A stretch of DNA of 64,000 nt from Actinomycetes bacterium. Lineage in GTDB: Bacteria > Actinomycetota > Acidimicrobiia > Acidimicrobiales > Ilumatobacteraceae. A program made the translations under genes and the position numbers. This document shows positions 1-8,662 of this stretch, piece after piece; the first letter of the stretch is position 1, and every line of letters starts with the position of its first letter. Where the stretch lies: assembly GCA_025360105.1 (NCBI GenBank), contig JANYCT010000040.1:62001-126000 (forward strand). The letters run 5' to 3'. The notes under the pieces were generated by a model that was not told where the DNA came from, ran no database searches, and saw only the letters and a list, made by a program, of their open reading frames with translations.

Positions 1-200
1 CTGACGCCGAGGCATTCGCCGGCGAGTCGGTGAGCTTTGCACGGAGGAGCGCCACACCCGCCACCGTGGCGCGTTTCGGCGAACTTGCTGCGGCCGCAAG
101 TCACCCCATCGACGATCATCGCGCCACAGCCGCATATCGTCGGCACGCTGTGGGTGTGCTTGCGAGCCGACTTCTGCGAAGGGCGTTTCCGAATGACTGA
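1..200 (+). CDS. FAD-binding subunit of a molybdenum hydroxylase (CoxM/XdhB-like), C-terminal fragment
   Basis: The frame whose first complete codon is at base 3 stays open from the window edge to a TGA at 198-200, giving about 65 C-terminal residues. They end in a region reading DDHRATAAYRRHAVGVLASR, the typical last helix of the CoxM/CutM FAD subunit in which an AYR-H motif precedes the C-terminus. The stop overlaps the start of the [2Fe-2S] subunit gene by eight bases, matching the usual M-S-L subunit order of xanthine dehydrogenase-family operons. The FAD-binding domain itself lies upstream of the window. The call rests on a short tail plus context. Confidence 0.78.
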   Translation, partial: DAEAFAGESVSFARRSATPATVARFGELAAAASHPIDDHRATAAYRRHAVGVLASRLLRRAFPND

Positions 201-726
201 CGATTTCGACTCGAGTCGCGGGTTGCACTCCGACGTGTTCGCCCTGAGCGAGATCTACGCGCTCCACGTGAATGGAGGCACCCACGAGGTCCGCGATGCG
301 TGGATCGGCGAGAGCCTGCTCTTCGTGCTGCGCGAGCGACTCGGTCTGATGGGCAGCAAGGGCGCTTGCGAGCAGGGTGAGTGCGGATCATGCAGTGTGA
401 TGGTTGGCGGCGAGCTCGTGTGCAGTTGCCTCGTGCTCGCAGCGAGCGCCGTCGAACAGTCCATCGTGACCATCGAAGGTATTGCTCCGGTGGGCTCGCC
501 AAGCGATGTGCAGCAGGCATTTGTCGACGCAGGAGCCGTGCAGTGCGGGTTTTGTACACCGGGACTCATCATGGCGACGCACGCACTCTTGGAGCGTTCA
601 CCAGAGCCGACAGAATTCGAGATACGTGAGGAACTGAGCGGCAACGTGTGTCGCTGTACCGGATATGGCCGCATCATCGACGCCGTCCAACGCGTTGCCG
701 TCCGCCGCCGAGCAGTGCAGCCATGA
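193..726 (+). CDS. [2Fe-2S] subunit of a xanthine dehydrogenase-family molybdenum hydroxylase
   Basis: A 177-residue protein with both iron-sulfur domains of the family. A plant-ferredoxin-type cluster motif, CEQGECGSC, lies near residues 58-66, and the second four-cysteine domain has QCGFCTPG near residue 118 and NVCRCTGY near the C-terminus. It carries electrons from the molybdenum site to FAD. I chose the ATG at 193 because it overlaps the upstream stop codon and gives normal family length; the frame is open further upstream but that region codes for the preceding subunit. The stop overlaps the start of the large subunit (ATGA), so the three subunits should be translationally coupled. Confidence 0.93.
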   Translation: MTDDFDSSRGLHSDVFALSEIYALHVNGGTHEVRDAWIGESLLFVLRERLGLMGSKGACEQGECGSCSVMVGGELVCSCLVLAASAVEQSIVTIEGIAPVGSPSDVQQAFVDAGAVQCGFCTPGLIMATHALLERSPEPTEFEIREELSGNVCRCTGYGRIIDAVQRVAVRRRAVQP

Positions 727-2999
727 GCGCGCTCGTCGGCGAGCGCACACGAGCAGGACGTCTGGGAGACAGCATCACCCGTCCAGACGGTACTGCCAAA
801 GTGCAGGGCAGCTTTCAGTTCTCGTCGGACCTCAACGCCGAGAACTGCCTGTGGGGCGCGACACTTCGTTCACCGCACCCATCGGCGCGCATCGTCAGTA
901 TCGACCTGTCAGCGGCTTACCGAATCAGCGGGGTCGAGGCCATTGTCACGGCGGCCGACGTGCCCGGCCAGGCCACCTATGGTTTGATCAGCCAAGACCA
1001 GCCGGTGTTCGCGAGCGACGTCGTGCGTTACGTTGGCGAGCCCATCGCCGCTGTCGCCGCCGATCACCCCGAGACCTGCCGCCGAGCCCTCGAGGCGATC
1101 GTGGTGGTGTACGAGGTCATGGCGCCGCTCACCGACCCCGAGCGGGTGCTTGATGGTAGTCATCCCCCGATCCACCCCGATGGCAACCTCATTCGTCACC
1201 AGCGGGTCCTATGTGGAGACGCCAATGCAACCGGTCCGATCGTGGTCGAGGGAACCTACGAGATCGGCATGCAGGATCAGGCGTTCCTTGGTCTCGAGGC
1301 GGCATTGGCACTTCCCGATCCGGGCGCGGCCGGGGTGGAGTTGTATGTCGCCACGCAGTGGTTGCACGAAGACCAAAAGCAGATTGCCGCTTGCCTCGGC
1401 CTGGCTCCCGCAGCCATTCGACTGACCCTTGGGGGAGTCGGCGGTGCCTTCGGCGCTCGCGAAGACATCAGCCTGCAGGTGCACACATGTCTGCTAGCGC
1501 TGCGCACGGGGCGTCCCGTGAGGATGCATTACAGCCGCGAGGAGAGCTTTCTCGGTCACGTGCATCGTCATCCTGCACGCATCTGGATGCGCCATCACGC
1601 AACTGCTGACGGTCTGCTCGTGAAGGTCGAGGCACGGATGGTCTTCGACGGTGGCGCATATGCGTCGACATCGTCGGCCGTTTTGATCAATGCCGTCACG
1701 CACACGCAGGGTCCGTACCGTTGTCCGAACGCGGTTGTCGATGGTTACGCCGTGCGCACGAACAACCTTCCATGCGGCGCGATGCGCGGGTTCGGCGTGG
1801 TACAAGCGTGCTTTGCGCACGAGGGACAGATGGACCGACTCGCCGCAGCGTGCGGTATTGATCCGGTTGATCTCCGGCTCCGCAATGCCATGGTCATCGG
1901 CGACAAGCTCATCACCGGTCAAGTCATCGAGAACGTGGCTCCTGTCGAGCGATGTATTCGTGAGACGGCCGCGTTGCCGCTGCCGGACGAGCCCGTGGGA
2001 GGCCACGATCGCAACACGATGAGGCTTCCAGGTGGTGCTGGTCGCACGGCCGATGCCGGCCACATTCGGCGCGGCATCGGTTTCGCCGTGTCGATAAAGA
2101 ACCTGATGTACAGCGAAGGCTTCGACGATTATTCCACAGCACGTTGTCGCCTCGCCGACGGCGTGGTCACCTTGAAGTTCGCGACGAGCGAAGTGGGCCA
2201 GGGATTCGTCACGATTGCTGGCCAGATTGCGCGCAGCGTGCTCGGTGTCGACGAGGTCGTGCTCGGCACCATCGACACGGGCGTGGGTTCTGCAGGGTCC
2301 ACCTCGGCATCGCGTCAGACGTGGATGAGCGGAGGTGCTGTCAACGCAGCATGTCTGAAGGTACGCGGCCTGCTGTTCGACGCCGTTGCGGCGCTTTATC
2401 ACGTTGATGCGAACAGCTTGTCCATCGAAGGTTCGGACATCGTCGGCGCCTCCGGCGCGCTGCGAGTCTCGGTCCTCGAGGCCTCGACAGGTTTGGAGTT
2501 CGACGAGACCGTCGAATATCGCCACAAGCCGACTGAGGATCTCGACGACAACGGCCAAGGTGACTGCCATACAGCCTTCGCCTTTGTTGCCCACCGCGCT
2601 GTGGTGGATGTCGATCCTGAGTTGGGTCTGGTCAAGGTGATTCAGATCGCGACCGCGCAGGACGTGGGTCGGGCACTCAACCCGCTCAGCGTGCTCGGTC
2701 AGATCGAAGGTGGTATTGCCCAGGGACTCGGTCTGGCAGTGATGGAGGAGATCATCATGTCCGAGGGTCGGGTCCGCAACCCGAGCTTTACTGATTACCT
2801 GCTGCCCACGTTCTTGGACATGCCATCGGTCGTTGTCTCGTTGATCGAGGAACCTGATCCGATCGCGCCTCTCGGTGCCAAAGGTGTGGGGGAGCCGCCG
2901 ACCATTTCTAGTACCCCCGCCATCGTCGCGGCCATCCGTGACGCGATCGGTCGTCCACTTGATCGCGTGCCGGTTCGCCCGATCGACATCATCGGCTGA
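723..2999 (+). CDS. Molybdopterin-binding large subunit, xanthine dehydrogenase family
   Basis: A 758-residue catalytic subunit with a molybdenum cofactor-binding fold. GGVGGAFG lies near residue 236, GAMRGFGVVQ near 350, and GAKGVGEPP near 718, the last carrying the conserved active-site glutamate. It lacks the AYxCSFR loop of form I CO dehydrogenase and the AYRGAGR loop of form II, so it is better called a hydroxylase of the xanthine dehydrogenase/N-heterocycle type. The neighbouring phosphoribosyltransferase favours a purine substrate, but the substrate is not proven. The start at 723 overlaps the stop of the small subunit gene. Confidence 0.92.
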   Translation: MSALVGERTRAGRLGDSITRPDGTAKVQGSFQFSSDLNAENCLWGATLRSPHPSARIVSIDLSAAYRISGVEAIVTAADVPGQATYGLISQDQPVFASDVVRYVGEPIAAVAADHPETCRRALEAIVVVYEVMAPLTDPERVLDGSHPPIHPDGNLIRHQRVLCGDANATGPIVVEGTYEIGMQDQAFLGLEAALALPDPGAAGVELYVATQWLHEDQKQIAACLGLAPAAIRLTLGGVGGAFGAREDISLQVHTCLLALRTGRPVRMHYSREESFLGHVHRHPARIWMRHHATADGLLVKVEARMVFDGGAYASTSSAVLINAVTHTQGPYRCPNAVVDGYAVRTNNLPCGAMRGFGVVQACFAHEGQMDRLAAACGIDPVDLRLRNAMVIGDKLITGQVIENVAPVERCIRETAALPLPDEPVGGHDRNTMRLPGGAGRTADAGHIRRGIGFAVSIKNLMYSEGFDDYSTARCRLADGVVTLKFATSEVGQGFVTIAGQIARSVLGVDEVVLGTIDTGVGSAGSTSASRQTWMSGGAVNAACLKVRGLLFDAVAALYHVDANSLSIEGSDIVGASGALRVSVLEASTGLEFDETVEYRHKPTEDLDDNGQGDCHTAFAFVAHRAVVDVDPELGLVKVIQIATAQDVGRALNPLSVLGQIEGGIAQGLGLAVMEEIIMSEGRVRNPSFTDYLLPTFLDMPSVVVSLIEEPDPIAPLGAKGVGEPPTISSTPAIVAAIRDAIGRPLDRVPVRPIDIIG

Positions 3000-3094
3000 G
3001 CCAACGCGGCCAGGTGTTCGGCCGCATCTGACGAGCCACAGTGCGATCGGGTAGCTTTGCCGGAAACGAACGAATGGTTCGACAGAACGGGGTA

Positions 3095-3598
3095 ATGCAG
3101 GTGACTTCCGAACGTGAAGTAATGACATGGGAGATGTTCGGACAGGCTTCGCGAGATCTGGCACAAATGGTTGCCGATGACGGCTACGAACCCGACATGA
3201 TTCTGTCGATTGCGCGCGGAGGCCTGCTCATCGGTGGTGCACTCGGCTACGCGCTCTCGGTGAAGAACGTGTACACGATGAACGTCGAGTTCTACACCGG
3301 TGTCGACGAACGACTCGAAGTGCCGCGCATCCTTCCCCCGGCACCTGACTTCGTCGACGTGTCCGATGCGAGAATCCTGATCGCCGATGACGTTGCCGAC
3401 ACCGGCCATACGCTGCGCAGCGTGCTCGATTTCTGTGCTGGCAAGGTGGCCGAGGTACGCAGCGCCGTCTTGTACGAGAAGTCTCACTCGGTGGTGCAGT
3501 GCCAATACGTGTGGAAGCTCACCGACCAGTGGATCAACTTTCCATGGAGCGACAAAGATCCTGTTGCCCGACGCGACTGGGCTGTGCGCGACGCCTGA
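3095..3598 (+). CDS. Phosphoribosyltransferase, possibly purine/xanthine type
   Basis: A 167-residue type I phosphoribosyltransferase. ILSIARGGLLIGG lies near residues 35-47, and the PRPP-binding signature ILIADDVADTGHT near residues 93-105, with the acidic pair followed by TG. Such enzymes transfer a nucleobase to PRPP. Placement just after a xanthine dehydrogenase-like operon suggests xanthine/guanine salvage (Gpt-like), which is inference. A possible -10 hexamer TAGCTT at 3052-3057 would give a leader of about 30 bases, so it may have its own promoter. The ATG at 3095 is preferred over an ATG at 3041; an ATG at 3122 is also possible. Confidence 0.85.
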   Translation: MQVTSEREVMTWEMFGQASRDLAQMVADDGYEPDMILSIARGGLLIGGALGYALSVKNVYTMNVEFYTGVDERLEVPRILPPAPDFVDVSDARILIADDVADTGHTLRSVLDFCAGKVAEVRSAVLYEKSHSVVQCQYVWKLTDQWINFPWSDKDPVARRDWAVRDA

Positions 3599-3607
3599 CG
3601 CCGCCGG

Positions 3608-5161
3608 TCATCGGTTCTGCAGAACCACCATGGCTGCGTTGCGGCCGCTGGCCCCCCACACGCCTGCGCCGGGGAACGTGGCTGCCCCCGTGATGTACAG
3701 CCCGCTCACAGGTGTTTCGTAACGAGTGAGCTCGGGGTTCTTGTTGCGAAGTGCGGCAAGCGGGCCCCCCGCGAAACTGGTGGCATGACCCTGGGGCAAA
3801 TGGAACTCGCGCTCGTAGCTTGCCGGGGTCACCACCCGCCACTGCTCGATGCAGTCCGGGAATGAGTCGTCGACGAGCGTGGAGTACTGCTGCATCCATC
3901 GCATCGGCTCGTCATCTGCTGACCAACCCTGCGTGAAGTTGTATGGCGTGTAGATGGCCTCGAGGCTGAGCACATGCTTGCCGGCTGGGGCCATCGTGGG
4001 ATCGAGCGCGGTTGGCACATTGACGAGCAGGCCGGGTTGCTCCAAGATCTCGCCCCGGCTCATGAGTTCGTAGCCGCGATGCATGTCTGCAATCGTGGGC
4101 GCAATGGCGGCTGTGCACGCCTCAGCGTCGATGCCGAGTCGCTCGAAGAGCGCTGTGTCGAGATGGCGGAATCGCGGAATCGCACTCATGACCGCGTCGA
4201 TCTTGGACTCGTAGCCCTGGCTGTGCGGCATCGTTCGCCAACGCTGGATCAGCTTGGTTGCCTGCGGTGGGGCGTTAGTGAGCCACTCGACGAACGTACG
4301 GTGCGGATCGCACGCAGAGATCACCGTGCGCGACCGAATGTCGGTGCCATCGACGAGGCGTACCCCGATGACCCCGGTGTTGTCGCACATGATCGAGGTC
4401 ACCGGGCTCGATAGACGTACCTCGCCGCCGTACGACTGGAATGCAGCCAGGATTGACTCTGGAACCATCCCGCTGCCGCCAACTGGTCGCCCAACATTTG
4501 CGACGTGACGGAGCGCGTAAGTGAGCGCGCCCAAACCAGAGCCGGAGAACTCAGGAGAGATGCCCCACACCATCGGCCCGACCAACAGCCCGGGTGCGCG
4601 CAGCGCCTCCGTATCGAAGAAGCTGCGCATCACATCGGCTGCGCTCCGCCGGCTCCAAGCGAACATCGTGCTCACCCCGCGCATCCGGTTGTTCATCGCC
4701 TTGCGGGTGAGTCCGCCAAACGACGGCGGATCATTGGCGGCGTCGAAGAGCAACCGCACTGCCGGGAGTGCGGCTTTGAGATAGCGGCGGTAGCCCTCGA
4801 CCTCGCGTGGGTGAAGCGCGTTGAGGGCGTCGATCGTGCGATCGATGTCGTGAAAAATCGGCCACGGTGCAGATCCATCCCACGCCATGTTCAGTTGCGA
4901 CGGTTCAACGTCGAGGTAGCGCAGACCGTGCTCGGCGAGACGTAACTCAGTCATCACCGGCGTGGTGCGGAACGTGAGATGGTCGCAGTTGCAAATGTTC
5001 ACCGTTGCGTCGGCGAAAGGCTCGCTGCCTGCAGTTCCGCCCACCGCCGCGCGTGCTTCGAGGAGGAGTGTGTTCATTCCCGCCTGCGCAAGATACGCCG
5101 CTGTGACCAAACCATTGTGACCTGCTCCGACAACGATTGCATCAACATCAGGTACGGGCAC
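3608..5161 (-). CDS. Phytoene dehydrogenase-like FAD-dependent oxidoreductase (NAD(P)/FAD Rossmann)
   Basis: A 517-residue flavoprotein. The N-terminus has the dinucleotide-binding motif VVGAGHNGLVTAAYLA (residues about 10-25), and the C-terminus the second flavin motif, LYITGAATFPGAGVWG. This layout is typical of the CrtI/phytoene desaturase and retinol saturase-like group, which includes many actinobacterial enzymes of unknown substrate. The start is a GTG at 5161. It converges with the phosphoribosyltransferase gene and lies head-to-head with the creatininase-family gene, 34 bases apart. No carotenoid genes are nearby, so a carotenoid role is not supported by context. Confidence 0.85.
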   Translation of the reverse strand: MPVPDVDAIVVGAGHNGLVTAAYLAQAGMNTLLLEARAAVGGTAGSEPFADATVNICNCDHLTFRTTPVMTELRLAEHGLRYLDVEPSQLNMAWDGSAPWPIFHDIDRTIDALNALHPREVEGYRRYLKAALPAVRLLFDAANDPPSFGGLTRKAMNNRMRGVSTMFAWSRRSAADVMRSFFDTEALRAPGLLVGPMVWGISPEFSGSGLGALTYALRHVANVGRPVGGSGMVPESILAAFQSYGGEVRLSSPVTSIMCDNTGVIGVRLVDGTDIRSRTVISACDPHRTFVEWLTNAPPQATKLIQRWRTMPHSQGYESKIDAVMSAIPRFRHLDTALFERLGIDAEACTAAIAPTIADMHRGYELMSRGEILEQPGLLVNVPTALDPTMAPAGKHVLSLEAIYTPYNFTQGWSADDEPMRWMQQYSTLVDDSFPDCIEQWRVVTPASYEREFHLPQGHATSFAGGPLAALRNKNPELTRYETPVSGLYITGAATFPGAGVWGASGRNAAMVVLQNR

Positions 5162-5195
5162 GTCTCCATTCTGGCCGCGGCGCTAGCGTGAGGGC

Positions 5196-5987
5196 GTGAC
5201 TGAGCACACGACAATTCGCGTACGACACCTTGCCGATCTCAGCGGACCCGACGTCGAGCGGCTCCTCACCGAAAATTCCATCATCGTGCAGCCACTGGGC
5301 GCCGTTGAGCAGCATGGTCCGCACCTCCCGCTCAACACCGATCTGCTCGTTGCACAATTGGTTGCCGAGGCCGCCGTCGCCCGGGTCGGCGACGAAGTCG
5401 ACGCGTGGGTGCTTCCGCCGCTCGCTTATACGAAGTCGAACGAGCACGCTTGGTCGGCCGGCACCATTTGGCTGTCGGCATCTACGTTGTTGGCCGTACT
5501 CGACGATCTCGGGCGCTGCATCGCCAAGACGCCCGCGAAGCGCCTGGTGTTCCTCAATGGCCATGGCGGCAACAGCGCTCTCGTCGGCGCGGCCAACCGC
5601 GAGCTGCGCCTCAAGTACGGTCTGATGACCTTTCTCGCGCATCCGGGTATGCCCGCCGATCAAGGCGGCACATCGGCAGAGGGCGAACTCGGCATGGGTG
5701 TGCACGGCGGCACCGACGAGACCAGCATCATGTTGCACCTCGCACCGCATCTGTGCGACATGTCCACGGCCGAACGGCGTATACCCGCCTCGCTCGCTGA
5801 CAACGCCTACGTCAAGTTCGGCGGACGGGTCAGTTTCGGATGGTTGTCGAACGACTTCTTCCCCGACGGCTACATCGGTGACCCCACCACGGCCACGGCG
5901 GAGCGTGGCAAGCAACTCTTCGACGGCTCGGTCACATCGTTCTGCGAGGCGCTGCGCGAGATCAGTACGTTCAACTTCGGGAAGTAG
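5196..5987 (+). CDS. Creatininase-family amidohydrolase
   Basis: A 263-residue protein of the creatininase family. It has GAVEQHGPHLPLNTD near residues 33-47, supplying Glu, His and Asp metal ligands; NGHGGN near 115; and GVHGGTDETS near 170. Known members open the cyclic amide of creatinine or act on related small cyclic amides in cofactor pathways. The GTG at 5196 follows a TAGCGT hexamer at 5184-5189 by six bases, fitting a leaderless transcript. The next gene starts two bases after the stop, so the two form an operon. With an N-carbamoyl/allantoate-type hydrolase beside it, a role in creatinine, hydantoin or ureide breakdown is likely but unproven. Confidence 0.88.
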   Translation: MTEHTTIRVRHLADLSGPDVERLLTENSIIVQPLGAVEQHGPHLPLNTDLLVAQLVAEAAVARVGDEVDAWVLPPLAYTKSNEHAWSAGTIWLSASTLLAVLDDLGRCIAKTPAKRLVFLNGHGGNSALVGAANRELRLKYGLMTFLAHPGMPADQGGTSAEGELGMGVHGGTDETSIMLHLAPHLCDMSTAERRIPASLADNAYVKFGGRVSFGWLSNDFFPDGYIGDPTTATAERGKQLFDGSVTSFCEALREISTFNFGK

Positions 5988-5989
5988 CC

Positions 5990-7273
5990 GTGCCCCCTTC
6001 CGACCCCACTCCGCACCGCTCGGCGTCCTTGCGGGTCGACGCCGGTCGGCTGGTGCGCCGGTTGAATGAGCTCGGCGCCATCGGCGCCGTACATGGCCCA
6101 AACGGCGAGCATGGCTGCGCACGGCTTGCGCTCACCGATGCAGATCGCGATGGCCGCGAACTGGTGGTCACCTGGATGCGCGACCTCGGCTTGAGTGTGT
6201 CCATCGACGCCATCGGAAACGTGGTCGCTACACGTGCCGGAACCAACCCAAACGTTGCACCCGTCATGATCGGCTCGCACATCGACACGGTGCGCACGGG
6301 CGGTCGTTTCGACGGCAACCTCGGGGTGCTGGGCGGACTCGAAGTGATCGAGACGCTGCAGCAGCACGGGATCGAGACAGATCACGCGATTCAGGTTGCC
6401 TTCTTCACCGACGAGGAAGGTGCGCGATTCGCGCCCGACATGCTCGGCAGTCTGGTGTACGTCGGCGGCCTCGCGCTCGAGCAAGCGCTCGATGCGCGTG
6501 CCGCTGACGACGGAGCACGACTCGGTGACGAGTTGGTTCGTATCGGCTATGCCGGCTCCACACCCTGCCCAACAGCTTCGTCGCCGAGCAGCTTCATCGA
6601 GCTACACATCGAGCAAGGGCCGGTGCTCGAGGAAGCGGGAGTCACCATCGGTGTCGTCACCGGTGTGCAGGGCATCTCGTGGACCGAGGTCACCATCACC
6701 GGTCGCTCGGCCCACGCCGGCACAACTCCAATGCGGCTTCGACGCGACCCGCTCTTCGCCGCCGCTGCAATCGCCACCGAAGCTCGTCGTTTGGCTGGCG
6801 ACATGGGAGGGACCCAAGTGGCCACTGTTGGCCGCTTCGAGGTGTTCCCGAATCTGGTCAATGTGATCCCTCAATCAGTCACCTTCACAATTGACGTGCG
6901 CAACACCGACGATGCGCTGCTCCGCCGGGCGGAGCAACACCTGTTGCAGTTCGTCGAGCAGATCTGCACGCAGGAGTCATGCACGCTGCAGATGCGCACG
7001 ATGGCCCGATTCGAGCCCGTTTCCTTCGACGAGTCGATGATCAACAGAGTCGAGCGCGTCGCAACGGCTCACGGCAACAGCACACTGCGCTTGCCATCCG
7101 GTGCAGGCCACGACGCGCAGATGCTTGCGCGGGTCTGCCCGACATCGATGATCTTCGTACCATCGGTGAACGGCCTGTCGCACAACATCGCCGAGTTCAC
7201 CGAATCAGCCGACATCGAAGCGGGCGCCAACGTGCTCCTGCACGTAGTGCTCGAACTCGCCAAACCGTCGTAG
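5990..7273 (+). CDS. M20-family Zn-dependent hydrolase (N-carbamoyl-amino acid hydrolase / allantoate amidohydrolase type)
   Basis: A 427-residue dinuclear metal hydrolase. Ligand motifs occur in the family order: GSHIDTVRTGGRFDGNLGV (His, Asp), TDEEGARF (Glu), ELHIEQGPVLEE (His) and GAGHDAQ (last His). This pattern is that of the hydantoinase/carbamoylase subfamily (AllC, HyuC, beta-ureidopropionase), which hydrolyses ureido groups to release ammonia and carbon dioxide. A GTG start lies two bases after the creatininase-family stop. Sequence alone cannot tell allantoate, N-carbamoyl-beta-alanine and N-carbamoyl-amino acids apart. Confidence 0.88.
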   Translation: MPPSDPTPHRSASLRVDAGRLVRRLNELGAIGAVHGPNGEHGCARLALTDADRDGRELVVTWMRDLGLSVSIDAIGNVVATRAGTNPNVAPVMIGSHIDTVRTGGRFDGNLGVLGGLEVIETLQQHGIETDHAIQVAFFTDEEGARFAPDMLGSLVYVGGLALEQALDARAADDGARLGDELVRIGYAGSTPCPTASSPSSFIELHIEQGPVLEEAGVTIGVVTGVQGISWTEVTITGRSAHAGTTPMRLRRDPLFAAAAIATEARRLAGDMGGTQVATVGRFEVFPNLVNVIPQSVTFTIDVRNTDDALLRRAEQHLLQFVEQICTQESCTLQMRTMARFEPVSFDESMINRVERVATAHGNSTLRLPSGAGHDAQMLARVCPTSMIFVPSVNGLSHNIAEFTESADIEAGANVLLHVVLELAKPS

Positions 7274-7291
7274 CTGCACGACCGAGAATGC

Positions 7292-7327
7292 GTTGAGGGG
7301 CGCCGGCCGAAGCCGACGCCCCTCAAC
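7292..7327. terminator. Bidirectional intrinsic-type hairpin between convergent genes
   Basis: A perfect 11-bp inverted repeat (GTTGAGGGGCG at 7292-7302, CGCCCCTCAAC at 7317-7327) with a further CGGC/GCCG pairing inside after one mismatch. It lies between the M20 hydrolase stop (7273) and the stop of the convergent binding-protein gene (7376). There is no long T run on either side, so it may be a Rho-independent terminator of the high-GC type or a stabilising 3' hairpin. Confidence 0.8.
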
Positions 7328-7375
7328 AGTGACTTCAGACCGAGCTGTCACCAACTCAGTTCCAATCAGCGACGA

Positions 7376-8581
7376 TCAGAGATGGATGCTCTTGTCGATG
7401 AATTCGTTGGTCACGATGTCCGACGCCTTCAGACCTGCCTTTGGCGGGCTGTCCTGAGCGGTGTACACCGGGATTGCCTTCTTGATCAGGTCATCGACGC
7501 GGGCCATGTCGAAGCTACCCATGACGCCATCGGCGCCGTTGGCAACGAGGCCGTCCTTCTTGATGGTCTCGACTGCGTATGCGGCCGTGCCGGCGCTGTA
7601 GACCCAACCGAAGTTGGTGCCGAACTGTGCGACGGCGTCGAGGATCACCTTGTTACCGTTGTCGGGCTTGTTGATGTAGTCAACAGCCGACTGTTGGATG
7701 ACGGGAACGAGCTTCTTGAAGCAGTCGGAGTACTTGGTGATGTTCTCCGGCAGCGTCGCAATCGACTCGGCGTAGTTCTTCCAACCGACATCGTTGATGT
7801 ACTGGTACTTGACCGGCTTCATCCAGGTGGGGATTTCCTTCTCGTACGAGTAGGGCTCGGCCGAGCCGAAGCCCTGCTGGGCAGACTTGCCCTCGTCAGC
7901 GACGAACAGGCTCGGGTCGCCGCTGTAGGAGCCATCGACCTGATCCTTCGACAGCACACCGGTGGCGGTGAGGAAGTCCATATAGGCAGCGCCACCGAAG
8001 TAACGAACCTTGACCTTTTTGGTGCCGAGGTCGGCAATGCCCTTCACGTCGGGGTATGTGCCCGGATCCCACATGATCATCTGCGGGTTCTTCTCGTAGC
8101 CGGATTGGATGGCAACGGTGGGGAACTTCGCAGAGTTCTGGATGGCCTCATCGGTGTAGACGAAGCCGAGCAGGATGCTCTTGTCGGCGTACATCAAAGT
8201 GGTGTCGCTCTGGAAGCCTGACGCCTTGCCCCCCGAGAGAATCGTGAGCTTCACGCCGGTGTCGGTGCTGCCCGACATCAGCGGACCGGTCACCGTTGCC
8301 TTGTCCTTATTGACGGTGTAGCCGGCGCCGATCATGTTGTACAAAAAGCCGTGCTCGGCCTCTGGCAACCAGTCGGTCTGCACCTTGATCTCGTCGGGGC
8401 AGATCGTCTTCAGGCTGACGCCGGTGGTCATTGCCGTCGTGCCGCCCGTGGTGCCGGCGGTGGTAGCGCCGGTGGTACCCGGAGTGGTTGTCGCAGTTTT
8501 TTTGTCGCTGCCGCAGGCAGTCAGGGCGAGGCCCGTGACGACTGCGAGAGTGACCAGCGATGTGCTGAGTCGGTGTTGCAT
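7376..8581 (-). CDS. ABC transporter substrate-binding lipoprotein, THI5/NMT1-like
   Basis: A 401-residue secreted lipoprotein. The signal peptide ends in the lipobox LTAC with the lipidated cysteine at residue 23, followed by a Thr/Gly-rich linker. The body opens with TDWLPEAEHGFLY, which resembles the NMT1/THI5/SsuA domain used for pyrimidine precursors, riboflavin, nitrate and sulfonates. I chose the ATG at 8581 because AGGAG lies ten bases before it and it places the signal peptide correctly; an upstream in-frame ATG at 8611 would add ten residues. It follows the permease gene by 81 bases in the same transporter set. Confidence 0.9.
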   Translation of the reverse strand: MQHRLSTSLVTLAVVTGLALTACGSDKKTATTTPGTTGATTAGTTGGTTAMTTGVSLKTICPDEIKVQTDWLPEAEHGFLYNMIGAGYTVNKDKATVTGPLMSGSTDTGVKLTILSGGKASGFQSDTTLMYADKSILLGFVYTDEAIQNSAKFPTVAIQSGYEKNPQMIMWDPGTYPDVKGIADLGTKKVKVRYFGGAAYMDFLTATGVLSKDQVDGSYSGDPSLFVADEGKSAQQGFGSAEPYSYEKEIPTWMKPVKYQYINDVGWKNYAESIATLPENITKYSDCFKKLVPVIQQSAVDYINKPDNGNKVILDAVAQFGTNFGWVYSAGTAAYAVETIKKDGLVANGADGVMGSFDMARVDDLIKKAIPVYTAQDSPPKAGLKASDIVTNEFIDKSIHL

Positions 8582-8662
8582 TGTGTTATTGCTCCTTTGT
8601 TGGTTGTTCACGCTGGGTTGTGAACCTGCGAACAGGCTCGGGTGGGTAAGAACACGTGCCGG

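Noticed and set aside
723-2999. Aerobic CO dehydrogenase large subunit
   Set aside because: Neither the form I (AYxCSFR) nor form II (AYRGAGR) active-site loop is present; the loop reads GAMRGFG.
1494-3164. Long open frame on the minus strand (over 550 codons) opposite the molybdenum hydroxylase large subunit
   Set aside because: It is antisense to a clear family member, has no family motif, and is explained by the strong third-position GC bias that opens antisense frames.
8582-8662. TPP or other riboswitch ahead of the THI5-like binding protein
   Set aside because: The 81-base gap contains a normal ribosome site but none of the conserved TPP aptamer sequences I know.
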